From positions 5,716,314 to 5,780,313 of the forward strand of contig NZ_CP036271.1 of the NCBI RefSeq assembly GCF_007745175.1: a stretch of DNA of 64,000 nt, read 5' to 3'. The notes beneath the pieces were generated by a model, which saw nothing but the letters and a program-made list of their open reading frames with translations, ran no database searches and was not told the origin of the DNA. The DNA comes from Caulifigura coniformis. GTDB taxonomy: Bacteria > Planctomycetota > Planctomycetia > Planctomycetales > Planctomycetaceae. Shown here piece after piece: positions 47,363-54,221 of this stretch. Both the position numbers and the translations under genes were made by a program. Each line of letters opens with the position of its first letter. Positions within the stretch are counted from its first letter, which is position 1.

Positions 47363-47965
47363 GTGATTCAGTGGAAGGGGCAGACGCCGAAATGGCTTAC
47401 CGAGGAGCCTGGTTCGCTTGCATGGCTGGGCGGCATGTCCTTCGCACAACTCGCCATCTTGGGCGGAGGAATGCTCGTTGTAGTCCTAGTGTGGGCCGGC
47501 GCATTGAGCACGATTCTCCTGGCACTCGGCGTCGCGAACAAACTAGCCCTAGTGATCTCATTGATCGCGGCAGCTGCCCTGTTCGCCGGAGTATGGTGGC
47601 GGAAACAACCAGCTTCGTTGCCGATCTTTCCCGCGGGCCGAGTCGACCCGGCTGCGAGCACGACTGAATGCGAAGTCACTGAGATTGTCGAAATCAGTGA
47701 GGTCACGGACCTTGACGACTTCGGACCGGGGTTTGTGTTTCGCACGACTTCCGGCGACTCGCTCTTTATTTGTGGGCCAGAGATTGAAGAGCTAGGCGGC
47801 AAGGTTGCGACCACGTCATTGCGTGTGGTGGTCAGCACCCTTTCACCTGACGTTGTCTCGATCGAAGTGACCGGCTCACCACTGGCCGTATCGAGTGACG
47901 TCGAACTCGAGACTCTGCCACTCAAATGGTGGTGCTCGTTCTGGGTTTTCCGAGACGACGGCTAA
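47363..47965 (+). CDS. Hypothetical membrane protein
   Basis: 200 residues from a GTG at 47363. Two membrane helices (FAQLAILGGGMLVVVLVWAGAL and LALVISLIAAAALFAGVWW) and then a soluble beta-rich domain (TECEVTEIVEISEVTDLDDFGPGFVFRTTSGDSLFICG, in parts) rich in Asp, Glu and Thr. No family recognised. It sits convergent to the minus-strand gene ending at 47995. Confidence 0.65.
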   Translation: MIQWKGQTPKWLTEEPGSLAWLGGMSFAQLAILGGGMLVVVLVWAGALSTILLALGVANKLALVISLIAAAALFAGVWWRKQPASLPIFPAGRVDPAASTTECEVTEIVEISEVTDLDDFGPGFVFRTTSGDSLFICGPEIEELGGKVATTSLRVVVSTLSPDVVSIEVTGSPLAVSSDVELETLPLKWWCSFWVFRDDG

Positions 47966-47994
47966 AGCCCACAGTTGCCACCAGCACATCGCCC

Positions 47995-48312
47995 TCACTC
48001 AGCTGTCGGATACGGCCCGACAAGTTCATCGACCTTCTGCCAGTCCGTGATGGCGTCGACGACAGACCAAATACGTTTTGATCTCCGGAAGTATCCAATG
48101 TCACGAAGCACTCCACCGACACCGATTCCGATGGCGAAGTAGCCCGCTTCTGGCAGTCTGGGAACGACCACGGCGAATGCGGCCAGCATTATCAGTCCCA
48201 AGACCGTCCACGGTCGAACCATGAGTAATGCGAAGTCCGTGAACCGCATCCCCAAGAGGTGTCGCTTCTGGTACGCCCTGAGCACTCGGTGAGTCTGATC
48301 GTCGACGTTCAT
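47995..48312 (-). CDS. Hypothetical membrane protein
   Basis: 105 residues from the ATG at 48312 (MNVDDQTHRVLRAYQKRHLLG). Two hydrophobic segments (WTVLGLIMLAAFAVVVPRL and GYFAIGIGVGGVLRDIGYF) and a C-terminal amphipathic part (SVVDAITDWQKVDELVGPYP). No recognised family. The gene is isolated between the plus-strand gene at 47363 and the replication-type operon at 48643. Confidence 0.62.
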   Translation of the reverse strand: MNVDDQTHRVLRAYQKRHLLGMRFTDFALLMVRPWTVLGLIMLAAFAVVVPRLPEAGYFAIGIGVGGVLRDIGYFRRSKRIWSVVDAITDWQKVDELVGPYPTAE

Positions 48313-48360
48313 CCGGCTTCCTGTCGTCTGTGCCAAAGTAGCCCTGATCGACCGCTAATG

Positions 48361-48374
48361 CGTCAAGCTTGACG
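48361..48374. promoter_or_regulatory. Perfect 14-bp palindrome
   Basis: CGTCAAGCTTGACG. The 10-mer GCTTGACGAT is shared with the leader of the serine recombinase gene (about 43487), suggesting a common regulator site, but the evidence is thin. The rest of 48375-48560 holds no gene; a CCCAGTC/GACTGGG hairpin occurs near 48420-48440. Confidence 0.35.
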
Positions 48375-48563
48375 ATAGCAGCGATACGTAAAAACCCATC
48401 GACAGGATCTTCTGACTCCCCAGTCTCCCGGACTGGGACACGGGGATTCTTAAGGGGGAGCAGTCCGGTCCGGTTGCGATGTCGAAAACGTCTTAAGGCT
48501 ACTGGGGAAGGCCACTTGCGACACAAAAGTGCCAAAAAGGCATGGAATCTTTCGGCAAGGCGA

Positions 48564-48603
48564 TTGACAAAATGGCATCCGGTGTGTATGCTACCCCTAG
48601 GGG
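48564..48603 (+). promoter_or_regulatory. Sigma70-type promoter with overlapping palindrome
   Basis: TTGACA (48564-48569), 17-nt spacer, TATGCT (48587-48592), then the perfect palindrome CCCCTAGGGG at 48594-48603 across the expected transcription start. It drives the gene at 48643 and the operon behind it; the palindrome is a good operator candidate, e.g. for an element-encoded regulator. Confidence 0.65.
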
Positions 48604-48642
48604 CATAAAGCCCGGTTTTCGTTACCTAGACAGGGAGGTTGA

Positions 48643-48897
48643 GTGTCAAAAGAGTGGGATGAGTTTCTCAGAGGGTTGTACGAGTCACGGACTGACCAGC
48701 TAGTCAGCGTGCTCAATCAGGGGCCTCGGACGCGAACTCAGATCGGCTACGCGACCGGGTGGTCACCTAAGACGATCAACAAGGCACTGGCACGGGCTGC
48801 CGCTGCGGGATTGGTCGAAGAATCAATGGAACTGAAGGGGCCAAAGGGCTGTCCTGTGTTCCAAGTCCCAACCGAGCGAGCTGTCGCGTCCACGTGA
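48643..48897 (+). CDS. Small winged-helix regulator-like protein
   Basis: 84 residues from a GTG preceded by AGGGAGG. DEFLRGLYESRTDQLVSVLNQGPRTRTQIGYATGWSPKTINKALARAAAAGLVEESMELKG-like layout: helix 1, HTH (RTQIGYATGWSPKTINKALARA) and wing (VEESMELKGPKGCPVFQV). Resembles the wHTH that often precedes the planctomycete RepA-like ATPase. Stop overlaps the next start (GTGA). First gene of the right-end operon, behind the promoter above. Confidence 0.72.
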   Translation: MSKEWDEFLRGLYESRTDQLVSVLNQGPRTRTQIGYATGWSPKTINKALARAAAAGLVEESMELKGPKGCPVFQVPTERAVAST

Positions 48898-49964
48898 CGA
48901 CTGAGTCACCGCCGTCTGACGACGGCTTCGCGAGCTTTACACTTACTGAGCTGCTAGCAGAACCGATCGAACAGGATTATCTGGTCGACGGAATCCTCGC
49001 TGCCGGTGCTGAAGCCGTCTTGGGCGGAGCGAAAAAGTGCCTCAAGACGACGATCGGCGTTGATCTTGCGATCAGTCTCGGAACGGCGACACCGTTCTTG
49101 GGCCAGTTCGCCGTAAGCCGGCCCCGTCGTGTCGGAATGATGTCCGGTGAGTCTGGACGACTGGTTATCACGAAGGCGGCGGATCGCATTGCACGCTCGA
49201 AGGGCATAAACAGCCTGGCCGAATGTGACGTTCGGTGGTGTTTCGACCTGCCTAACCTGACGGACGCCGAGTCGTTGACTCGGCTGCGGCGTTTCGTCGA
49301 ACGGTGGAACCTCGAAGCACTCATCGTTGATCCGGCCTACCTGGCCCTCCCGATGAGTTCGTCGACTGCCGGTTGCTTCTTCTCCGTGGGCGGACACCTC
49401 CGCCAATCGCTGACGAAGCTTCGTCAGGACACGGGTGTTACTCCACTTCTCTCACACCATGCCAAGGATACCGGTCGATCGTGTCGCAGGCCGATCCTCT
49501 CGGACCTCATGTGGGCTGGTTTTGCCGAGTGGGCCAGACAGTGGATTCTGCTGAGTCGGAGAAAGCTCTATAGCCCCCAACGACCGACGCATCACGACTT
49601 GTACCTACAGGTCGGAAGCCCGATCGGCCACAGCTCGGCCTGGTCACTCGAAATCGAGGACTCCGTCTTCGAGTCGAAATGGAGTGTCGGGGTTGCTGCG
49701 GACGATGGCCCGCAGCAGCGGCTAGAGAAGGGTGAGGTGACGACCAGCGTGAATCCGATTGTCCCAGCGGCGTCGGCACTTGACTCCCTGATTCTGAGTC
49801 ATGTTCCCGAAGGTGAAGAGGGCCTGGCAGCATCCGCGATCGCCTCGAACGCGGGTCGCAACAACAGTTCGACGAAGAAGGCGCTCGACCGCCTTTTTGA
49901 TGAAGGCAAAGTTCGACGCCTCGACGGCAAACGTGGTCACGTCTATGTGAGGGCATCTGCGTGA
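48894..49964 (+). CDS. RepA/RecA-like AAA ATPase with C-terminal wHTH
   Basis: 356 residues from a GTG (overlap with the upstream stop). AAA_25-type ATPase: Walker A in the RepA-like form GGAKKCLKTT (residues 44-53), Walker B-like LEALIVDPAYLAL, and sensor residues in TPLLSHHAKDTG. After about residue 290 a winged helix follows (LDSLILSHVPEGEEGLAASAIASNAGRNNSSTKKALDRLFDEGKVRRL, in pieces). Such proteins are related to plasmid RepA helicases and are frequent in planctomycete integrative elements; it likely acts in element replication or mobilisation. Confidence 0.85.
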   Translation: MTTESPPSDDGFASFTLTELLAEPIEQDYLVDGILAAGAEAVLGGAKKCLKTTIGVDLAISLGTATPFLGQFAVSRPRRVGMMSGESGRLVITKAADRIARSKGINSLAECDVRWCFDLPNLTDAESLTRLRRFVERWNLEALIVDPAYLALPMSSSTAGCFFSVGGHLRQSLTKLRQDTGVTPLLSHHAKDTGRSCRRPILSDLMWAGFAEWARQWILLSRRKLYSPQRPTHHDLYLQVGSPIGHSSAWSLEIEDSVFESKWSVGVAADDGPQQRLEKGEVTTSVNPIVPAASALDSLILSHVPEGEEGLAASAIASNAGRNNSSTKKALDRLFDEGKVRRLDGKRGHVYVRASA

Positions 49965-49974
49965 CCTAACCCGG

Positions 49975-50919
49975 ATGCGTGCGATCTTTGAGACCTACGC
50001 CGGCAACCCGGCCCACACGCTGCCGAAGCACGATGCAACGGAGCGACTTTTCACACACGGAAGGAACCTAGTTTTGGCTTTGCCATCAACCCCCTTTTCT
50101 GCTGACAGTTTTAATTGCATTCACGACGACATCCCGAAGGTCGTCCTATACATCCTCAAACACGAGCAGCTTCACCGCCAATTGAACGAATCACGTCGCG
50201 AGTTGCGGACGCTCCAAGAAAACGCGCCGCCTTCTAACGACGCAATCTTGGCGGCGATGCTCGATGGTCTAGGAGCGCCCACCGACAGGCTGACCGATAG
50301 TCAGCGACGCGAGGCCCTGAAGCCGATCGTCGCCAAGTACGCGGACAGCTTCAAACATCTCGGTGCGGGGCGCAGGATGAAGCAAGACGGGGCCTCACCG
50401 CTCTTACAGGCGCTCTACGTCACGAACGCTGCCGATCAGCTCCGTGCGGACTTCGCTGCGATGAACCGGGCGGACGACGCACCGGCGCATCGGGAGAAGA
50501 TCGACGACGCCACGAAGCGTATCGCGAAGGTCGAGAAGCAGATTGCTGACCATGTCGCTTTCAGCCTGTTGAACTTCCGCGCAGGGCAATTGCCGACGAT
50601 GTTCCGGGGCACACCTCGCCACGGTCTGGCGTCTCAGTTTGCGATGCGGAGCGATACGGACAATTGTGCTATCGGAGTGCGGATCTTGGAGGACTTCGCC
50701 AAGACCTGGCGGACGGTTGCCGGCCATCACCCCGAAGAAGTGACCGTGCATGGTGTCGCGATCTCCAGTCTGCCCCCGGCGCGTCGCGTGGTGTGGCGGA
50801 AGGCGTATGAGCTGATGAACCTGGAACCTGCTACGCGGAAGCCGTTGTATCAGCCTCGCTGCGAGCCGAAGACTGCGGGAGACAAGGCCTACAAAGCACA
50901 CGTCTGGGGGGCGCTCTGA
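49975..50919 (+). CDS. Hypothetical protein of the replication-type operon
   Basis: 314 residues. Helix-rich with a central stretch of charged coiled-coil-like helices (EKIDDATKRIAKVEKQIADHVAF) and a C-terminal WRTVAGHHPEEVTVHGVAISSLPPARRVVWRKAYELMNL. No catalytic motif seen. It starts 10 nt after the ATPase and its stop overlaps the next gene (TGATG), so it works with the ATPase. It could be a primase accessory or initiator protein, but I do not recognise it. Confidence 0.65.
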   Translation: MRAIFETYAGNPAHTLPKHDATERLFTHGRNLVLALPSTPFSADSFNCIHDDIPKVVLYILKHEQLHRQLNESRRELRTLQENAPPSNDAILAAMLDGLGAPTDRLTDSQRREALKPIVAKYADSFKHLGAGRRMKQDGASPLLQALYVTNAADQLRADFAAMNRADDAPAHREKIDDATKRIAKVEKQIADHVAFSLLNFRAGQLPTMFRGTPRHGLASQFAMRSDTDNCAIGVRILEDFAKTWRTVAGHHPEEVTVHGVAISSLPPARRVVWRKAYELMNLEPATRKPLYQPRCEPKTAGDKAYKAHVWGAL

Positions 50920-51167
50920 TGAGTCCTAAGCACGCACAGCCAGTAGGCAAGTCCACCATCTACCTACAGGCGACCATTGGAGGGAAGCTAACAACCTTCG
51001 GCCTCAACCTCGACCCGGACGACCCACCCGAAGAGGCCATCGGCGTGTTGTTCACCAAACTGCTTGGTGAGGTCTTCGAACAAGACGGCATCGACATCGC
51101 CATCGCGACCGCCTGCGGGCATCGGATGGAGACAAGACCAAGCGTGGCTGAACTAGGTGCCGCCTAA
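50919..51167 (+). CDS. Small hypothetical protein
   Basis: 82 residues. Compact and acidic with STIYLQATIGGKLTTFGLNLDPDDPPEEAIGVLFTKLLGEVFEQDGIDI, which predicts a small alpha/beta fold. No family recognised. Overlaps the upstream gene by 1 nt and the downstream XRE gene by 11 nt, so it is translated within the same operon. Confidence 0.65.
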   Translation: MSPKHAQPVGKSTIYLQATIGGKLTTFGLNLDPDDPPEEAIGVLFTKLLGEVFEQDGIDIAIATACGHRMETRPSVAELGAA

Positions 51168-51453
51168 GCGGAAGAAGACGGACGAGGAGCTGTCGGTTCG
51201 AGTCGGCAACTCTCTTCTGTCCCCACACGATGTCCGGAGGATGCGTTGTCGGATCGGGATGCATCTGAAGGACGTGGCGGAAGAACTGAACGTCAGCCGT
51301 CAGCTTGTCAGCTCGTGGGAGGCGGGGACACGCCCCATTGCGGATAAGCACGCGGCGCGGTTGTACACGATCCACAAGCAGTGCCTCGAAGACGAGTATC
51401 GGCCGTTGCAGAAGAGAGACCCGCGGCTACGGCGTGAGATGAGGTCGCTTTGA
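51157..51453 (+). CDS. XRE-family helix-turn-helix regulator
   Basis: 98 residues from a GTG that overlaps the upstream gene by 11 nt. HTH_3 domain: SPHDVRRMRCRIGMHLKDVAEELNVSRQLVSSWEAGTRPIADKHAARL with the recognition helix VSRQLVSSWEAG. Likely controls excision or operon transcription. The terminator at 51507 follows. Confidence 0.82.
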   Translation: MPPKRKKTDEELSVRVGNSLLSPHDVRRMRCRIGMHLKDVAEELNVSRQLVSSWEAGTRPIADKHAARLYTIHKQCLEDEYRPLQKRDPRLRREMRSL

Positions 51454-51506
51454 GCTGTAGACGGCATAGCCCGGAAGTGGCCGACTAACGTAATGGATGT
51501 TTTCAC

Positions 51507-51546
51507 GGCCCTGGCGGGCATCGCGTCGCCAGGGCCATTTTCGTTT
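51507..51546 (+). terminator. Intrinsic terminator after the XRE gene
   Basis: 10-bp arms GGCCCTGGCG (51507-51516) and CGCCAGGGCC (51527-51536) followed by ATTTTCGTTT. It separates the replication-type operon from the excisionase/integrase genes and would make integrase expression dependent on read-through or its own promoter. Confidence 0.85.
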
Positions 51547-51568
51547 CATCAGTTCCACGGAAGGAAGC

Positions 51569-51757
51569 ATGGAAGCACTGTTAGAGAAGGCGGAAGTCTG
51601 CAAGGCACTTCGGTGCAGCGAATCGCACATCGATCGAGAGCGAAGGGCCGGTAGGCTCGTCAGCGTCCGACTCGGGCGACGTGTGTTGTTTGAGCCGGAG
51701 GAGCTTCGGAGGTACGTTGCGGCTCAACGTGAACTGGCTACTGGAGAGTTGAGCTAA
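51569..51757 (+). CDS. AlpA/excisionase-type HTH protein
   Basis: 62 residues from the ATG after GGAAGGAAG. MerR-like/HTH_17 layout: MEALLEKAEVCKALRCSESHIDRERRAGRLVSVRLGRRVLFEPEELRRYV, i.e. helix, recognition helix, wing R-V-L-F and helix. Typical recombination directionality factor size and position; its stop overlaps the integrase ATG by 1 nt (TAATG). Confidence 0.85.
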   Translation: MEALLEKAEVCKALRCSESHIDRERRAGRLVSVRLGRRVLFEPEELRRYVAAQRELATGELS

Positions 51758-53058
51758 TGGCGTCTGTCACGAAGAGATCGAATGGCATCCGGCGAATTCT
51801 GTTCTTCGACAAGAATCGCAAACGCCAGACGCTCTACGTCGGACGGGTGACGGCGAAGGCCGCAGACGCGATCAAGTACCGGGTCGAGTCGCTGCTGACA
51901 GCTCAGCTCATGGGCGTCCAACCGGACACGGCAACTGCCGAATGGGTGAAGGGTGTCGGTAATGAGTTCGCGGAGAGGCTGGCCACTCTCGGTCTGATCC
52001 CTTCGCGTGAAAGCTCCGAACCGGCAACGCTCGGCACGTTTCTCGATACCTACGTCGAGATGCGGACGGACGTGAAGCCCGACACCAAGGTCGTCTGGAG
52101 TCACACGCAACGAAACCTCATCGCGCACTTTGGGCCGCGGAAGGTTCTCACAGACATCACGGAGGGGGATGCCGACGAGTTCAAGCTGTTCCTCCTCGAC
52201 CAAGGGCTGGCTCAAGCGACCGTCCACAAGCGGCTCCAGATCGCGCGCCAGTTCTTCCGGACGGCGAAGCGGAAGAAGCTGTGCCAGAGCAATCCCTTTG
52301 ACGAGGTGAGCGCCCCTGCGGTGACAGATAAGCGGCGGCGTCGGTTCGTTGAACGGTCGGCTATCGACGAGGTTCTGGAGGAGTGCTCTCCCGAGTGGCG
52401 TCTGATCGTCGTCCTCGCCCGTTATGCCGGGCTGCGGTGTCCCTCCGAAGTCCTGTCCCTCAAGTTTGAGGACATCAACTTCCGGACCGGCCGTATGGTC
52501 ATTACCTCGCCGAAGACCGAGCACCACGAAGGCAAGGAGTTTCGGGTCTGTCCGATTTTCCCTGAGGTCCGTCCGGAGCTGGAGAGGGCGTTCGAGAACG
52601 CTCCAGAGGGGGCGGTCTACGTCTTGGAGGCCTACCGAGCGAGGTCGTTCAAGCGGGCGAGCTGGAAGAGCACGAACCTGAGGACGCAGCTACTGCGGAT
52701 TCTGAAGCGTGCTGGCGTCGACCCGTGGCCCAAACTGTTCCAGGGAATGAGGGCGAGCTGTGAGACGGAATTGCTCCAGAGGTTTCCGGAACACGTCGTC
52801 GCAGCCTGGCTAGGGCACAGTGTTCGAGTGCAGCAAGAGCACTATGCGATGGTCCGGGACGAGGACTTCGCGGCGGCATCAGAGGCAACGCAGAATCCAA
52901 CGCAGTCTGGAGCGGTCAGCGGTCTTCCTGCGTTGTCTGGAGGTCAGGCAACGCACGAGCCATCCCTAAGAATCCTAGGGAAACACGCTGAATTGCAGCG
53001 TTTCAGCAGGAGAAAAGTGGGCGTTACAGGATTCGAACCTGTGACCTCTTCCGTGTGA
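51757..53058 (+). CDS. Tyrosine recombinase/integrase
   Basis: 433 residues. SAM-like N-terminal domain (TLGTFLDTYVEMRTDVKPDT onward) and catalytic domain with Arg227 (RYAGLRCPSE), Lys253 (SPKTE), Arg332 (FQGMRAS, where the usual HxxR His is Gln329), His354 (WLGHS) and nucleophile Tyr363 (HYAMV). The C-terminal ~60 residues lie beyond the catalytic core and contain the arm-type CAACGCA sites in their DNA. Codons 416-425 are the 30-bp att core, and the final FEPVTSSV plus stop are the antisense of tRNA-Val. Catalyses integration and, with the AlpA-like protein, excision. Confidence 0.95.
   Translation: MASVTKRSNGIRRILFFDKNRKRQTLYVGRVTAKAADAIKYRVESLLTAQLMGVQPDTATAEWVKGVGNEFAERLATLGLIPSRESSEPATLGTFLDTYVEMRTDVKPDTKVVWSHTQRNLIAHFGPRKVLTDITEGDADEFKLFLLDQGLAQATVHKRLQIARQFFRTAKRKKLCQSNPFDEVSAPAVTDKRRRRFVERSAIDEVLEECSPEWRLIVVLARYAGLRCPSEVLSLKFEDINFRTGRMVITSPKTEHHEGKEFRVCPIFPEVRPELERAFENAPEGAVYVLEAYRARSFKRASWKSTNLRTQLLRILKRAGVDPWPKLFQGMRASCETELLQRFPEHVVAAWLGHSVRVQQEHYAMVRDEDFAAASEATQNPTQSGAVSGLPALSGGQATHEPSLRILGKHAELQRFSRRKVGVTGFEPVTSSV
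52883..52955. promoter_or_regulatory. Candidate integrase arm-type sites (right arm)
   Basis: CAACGCA occurs at 52886-52892, 52898-52904 and 52949-52955, and inverted at 52929-52935. The first pair is inside a 25-bp sequence (52883-52907) repeated exactly at 32101-32125. In the excised circle these would flank the core on both sides, the usual attP layout for tyrosine integrases. Confidence 0.6.
53002..53031. repeat. Right attachment site (30-bp core)
   Basis: Identical to 32024-32053. Starts exactly on an integrase codon boundary (TTC at 53002) and spans ten codons, while its right half overlaps the 3' 14 nt of tRNA-Val on the other strand. Confidence 0.9.
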
Positions 53059-53091
53059 AGGAAGCGCTCTAACCAACTGAGCCAAACGCCC
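53018..53091 (-). tRNA. tRNA-Val(CAC)
   Basis: 74 nt including discriminator A, no encoded CCA. Acceptor GGGCGTT/AACGCCC, D-arm GCTC..GAGC, anticodon stem-loop CTTCC-TTCACAC-GGAAG (anticodon CAC), T-arm ACAGG-TTCGAAT-CCTGT. The element's attachment core overlaps its 3' end, leaving the tRNA intact. The integrase stop codon lies inside it on the opposite strand. Confidence 0.95.
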
Positions 53092-53614
53092 TTGAGGCAA
53101 TTTTTCTTCGCTTCCCGCAGGTTGGCCTGCAGGAAAACCGGCCATGCGGCCGTTCGGGGATTGTCGCGAGATTGCAGAGCATTTCAAGCTCGTTCGCGGA
53201 AATGTCAGGCGGCGTCATTGTCGCGGCTGGCGGTGATCCCGTTTGACCGTCATCGCCGCTGTTTGTGGCGCGGTCCTCACCCATCTGCGGCCCGTGTTCG
53301 GGAGTTTCGATTGCCGGGAGAGCCCCCGGCACAGAACATTTCGCCGGTTCGTCTCTCTGTGACCTATGTTTTCAGAGGCACTGCGGCGGAGACTGCCTTG
53401 TTCCCGGAACTGTGGAAATGAACGGTGGAGATGGAGTGGAATGGTCCGCCACCTGCCAGACGGACAGGATGGCCTCAGGTGGTCGTCGTGACATGATCAT
53501 GAAGGCCCCCATGTCCTGGATGGATTGCGTCCGATCTCCTTTGATGGCCGATGAGTCGGCTCTGGCTGGGCGCGGGGGTGCGGCCGGTGGGCCCTCTCTT
53601 CGTCGGACTCGAGA
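53092..53614. other. Intergenic region, no convincing gene
   Basis: 520 bp between tRNA-Val and WPRxD copy 4. Three overlapping open frames on both strands give arginine/cysteine-rich translations without family features. Presumably holds the tRNA promoter (upstream of 53091 on the minus strand). Confidence 0.45.
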
Positions 53615-54082
53615 ATGAATTTGCCCTCTTCTTCACCACAGAACAGTCCGCGGCGTCGGGGTCTGATTGCGATTGCGATTCTGGCCGTCGGTGTGGGCTG
53701 GTGGTATTGGCCCCGCGCGGGTGATCAGCGCGTCGTCGGGACCTGGCACACCTTCCAGGGCGGGAATCCCGCTCCGTATGTGCTCCGGTTCCAGGCCAAT
53801 GGCACGGGGACTTACGATCCGCCGCCGAACTCGCTGGGCGAGAAGAGCTTCGGAGGTCGCAAGTCTCGTTTCCAGTGGCGTGTGTCGCACAACCGGCTGA
53901 GTATCCAGGGCTGGAAGCGCGGCTTTCTCAACGATGCGCTGAACTCCCTGCTGATGACGGTCACCGGGCGGACCTGCATTGTGAAGGACAGCCGGCTGGA
54001 ACTCGTCGTGGTGGAGAAAGACCAGCTCCGTTACCGGGATGAGCACGGCGTGCTGCAGGCCTGGACGCATCCTGCCCTGTGA
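53615..54082 (+). CDS. WPRxD-family membrane-anchored protein, copy 4
   Basis: 155 residues. Basic N terminus (SSSPQNSPRRRG), one membrane helix (LIAIAILAVGVG), junction WWYWPRAGDQRVVGTW with one extra residue, then a beta-rich domain: APYVLRFQANGTGTYD, the family strand FQWRVSHNRLSIQGW and a C-terminal DSRLELVVVEKDQLRYRD. Lies in the chromosome just outside the right end of the element. Function unknown; topology predicts an extracytoplasmic domain. Confidence 0.75.
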   Translation: MNLPSSSPQNSPRRRGLIAIAILAVGVGWWYWPRAGDQRVVGTWHTFQGGNPAPYVLRFQANGTGTYDPPPNSLGEKSFGGRKSRFQWRVSHNRLSIQGWKRGFLNDALNSLLMTVTGRTCIVKDSRLELVVVEKDQLRYRDEHGVLQAWTHPAL

Positions 54083-54221
54083 CTCTCGCGGTGTCGTGGG
54101 CGGGGGGGCGTTGCCGTAGGACGCATTGCGGGAGTGGAAGGCCCCGGATGGGCCGTGCGGTGAAATAGGCCGGGCAAATTGCCGCACCCCGGCCGGTTGT
54201 GTCGATTGTGTCGACGGCGTC

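Larger units (their letters stand above)
32024..53031. mobile_element. ~21-kb integrative element in tRNA-Val(CAC)
   Basis: Bounded by a perfect 30-bp direct repeat (32024-32053 and 53002-53031), the right copy overlapping the 3' end of tRNA-Val. A tyrosine integrase abuts the tRNA end, preceded by an excisionase-type gene, an XRE regulator and a RepA/RecA-like ATPase operon. Cargo includes a serine recombinase, phage prohead-protease-like and tape-measure-like genes, a DUF4365 gene pair, an ART-like protein, an IS-split DUF4062 gene and two WPRxD genes. No capsid, portal, terminase, relaxase or type IV secretion gene is recognisable, so it may be a phage satellite or phage-derived integrative element. 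Confidence 0.85.

Noticed and set aside
53069-53618. Small genes after tRNA-Val
   Set aside because: Overlapping frames on both strands with no family features; left as intergenic.
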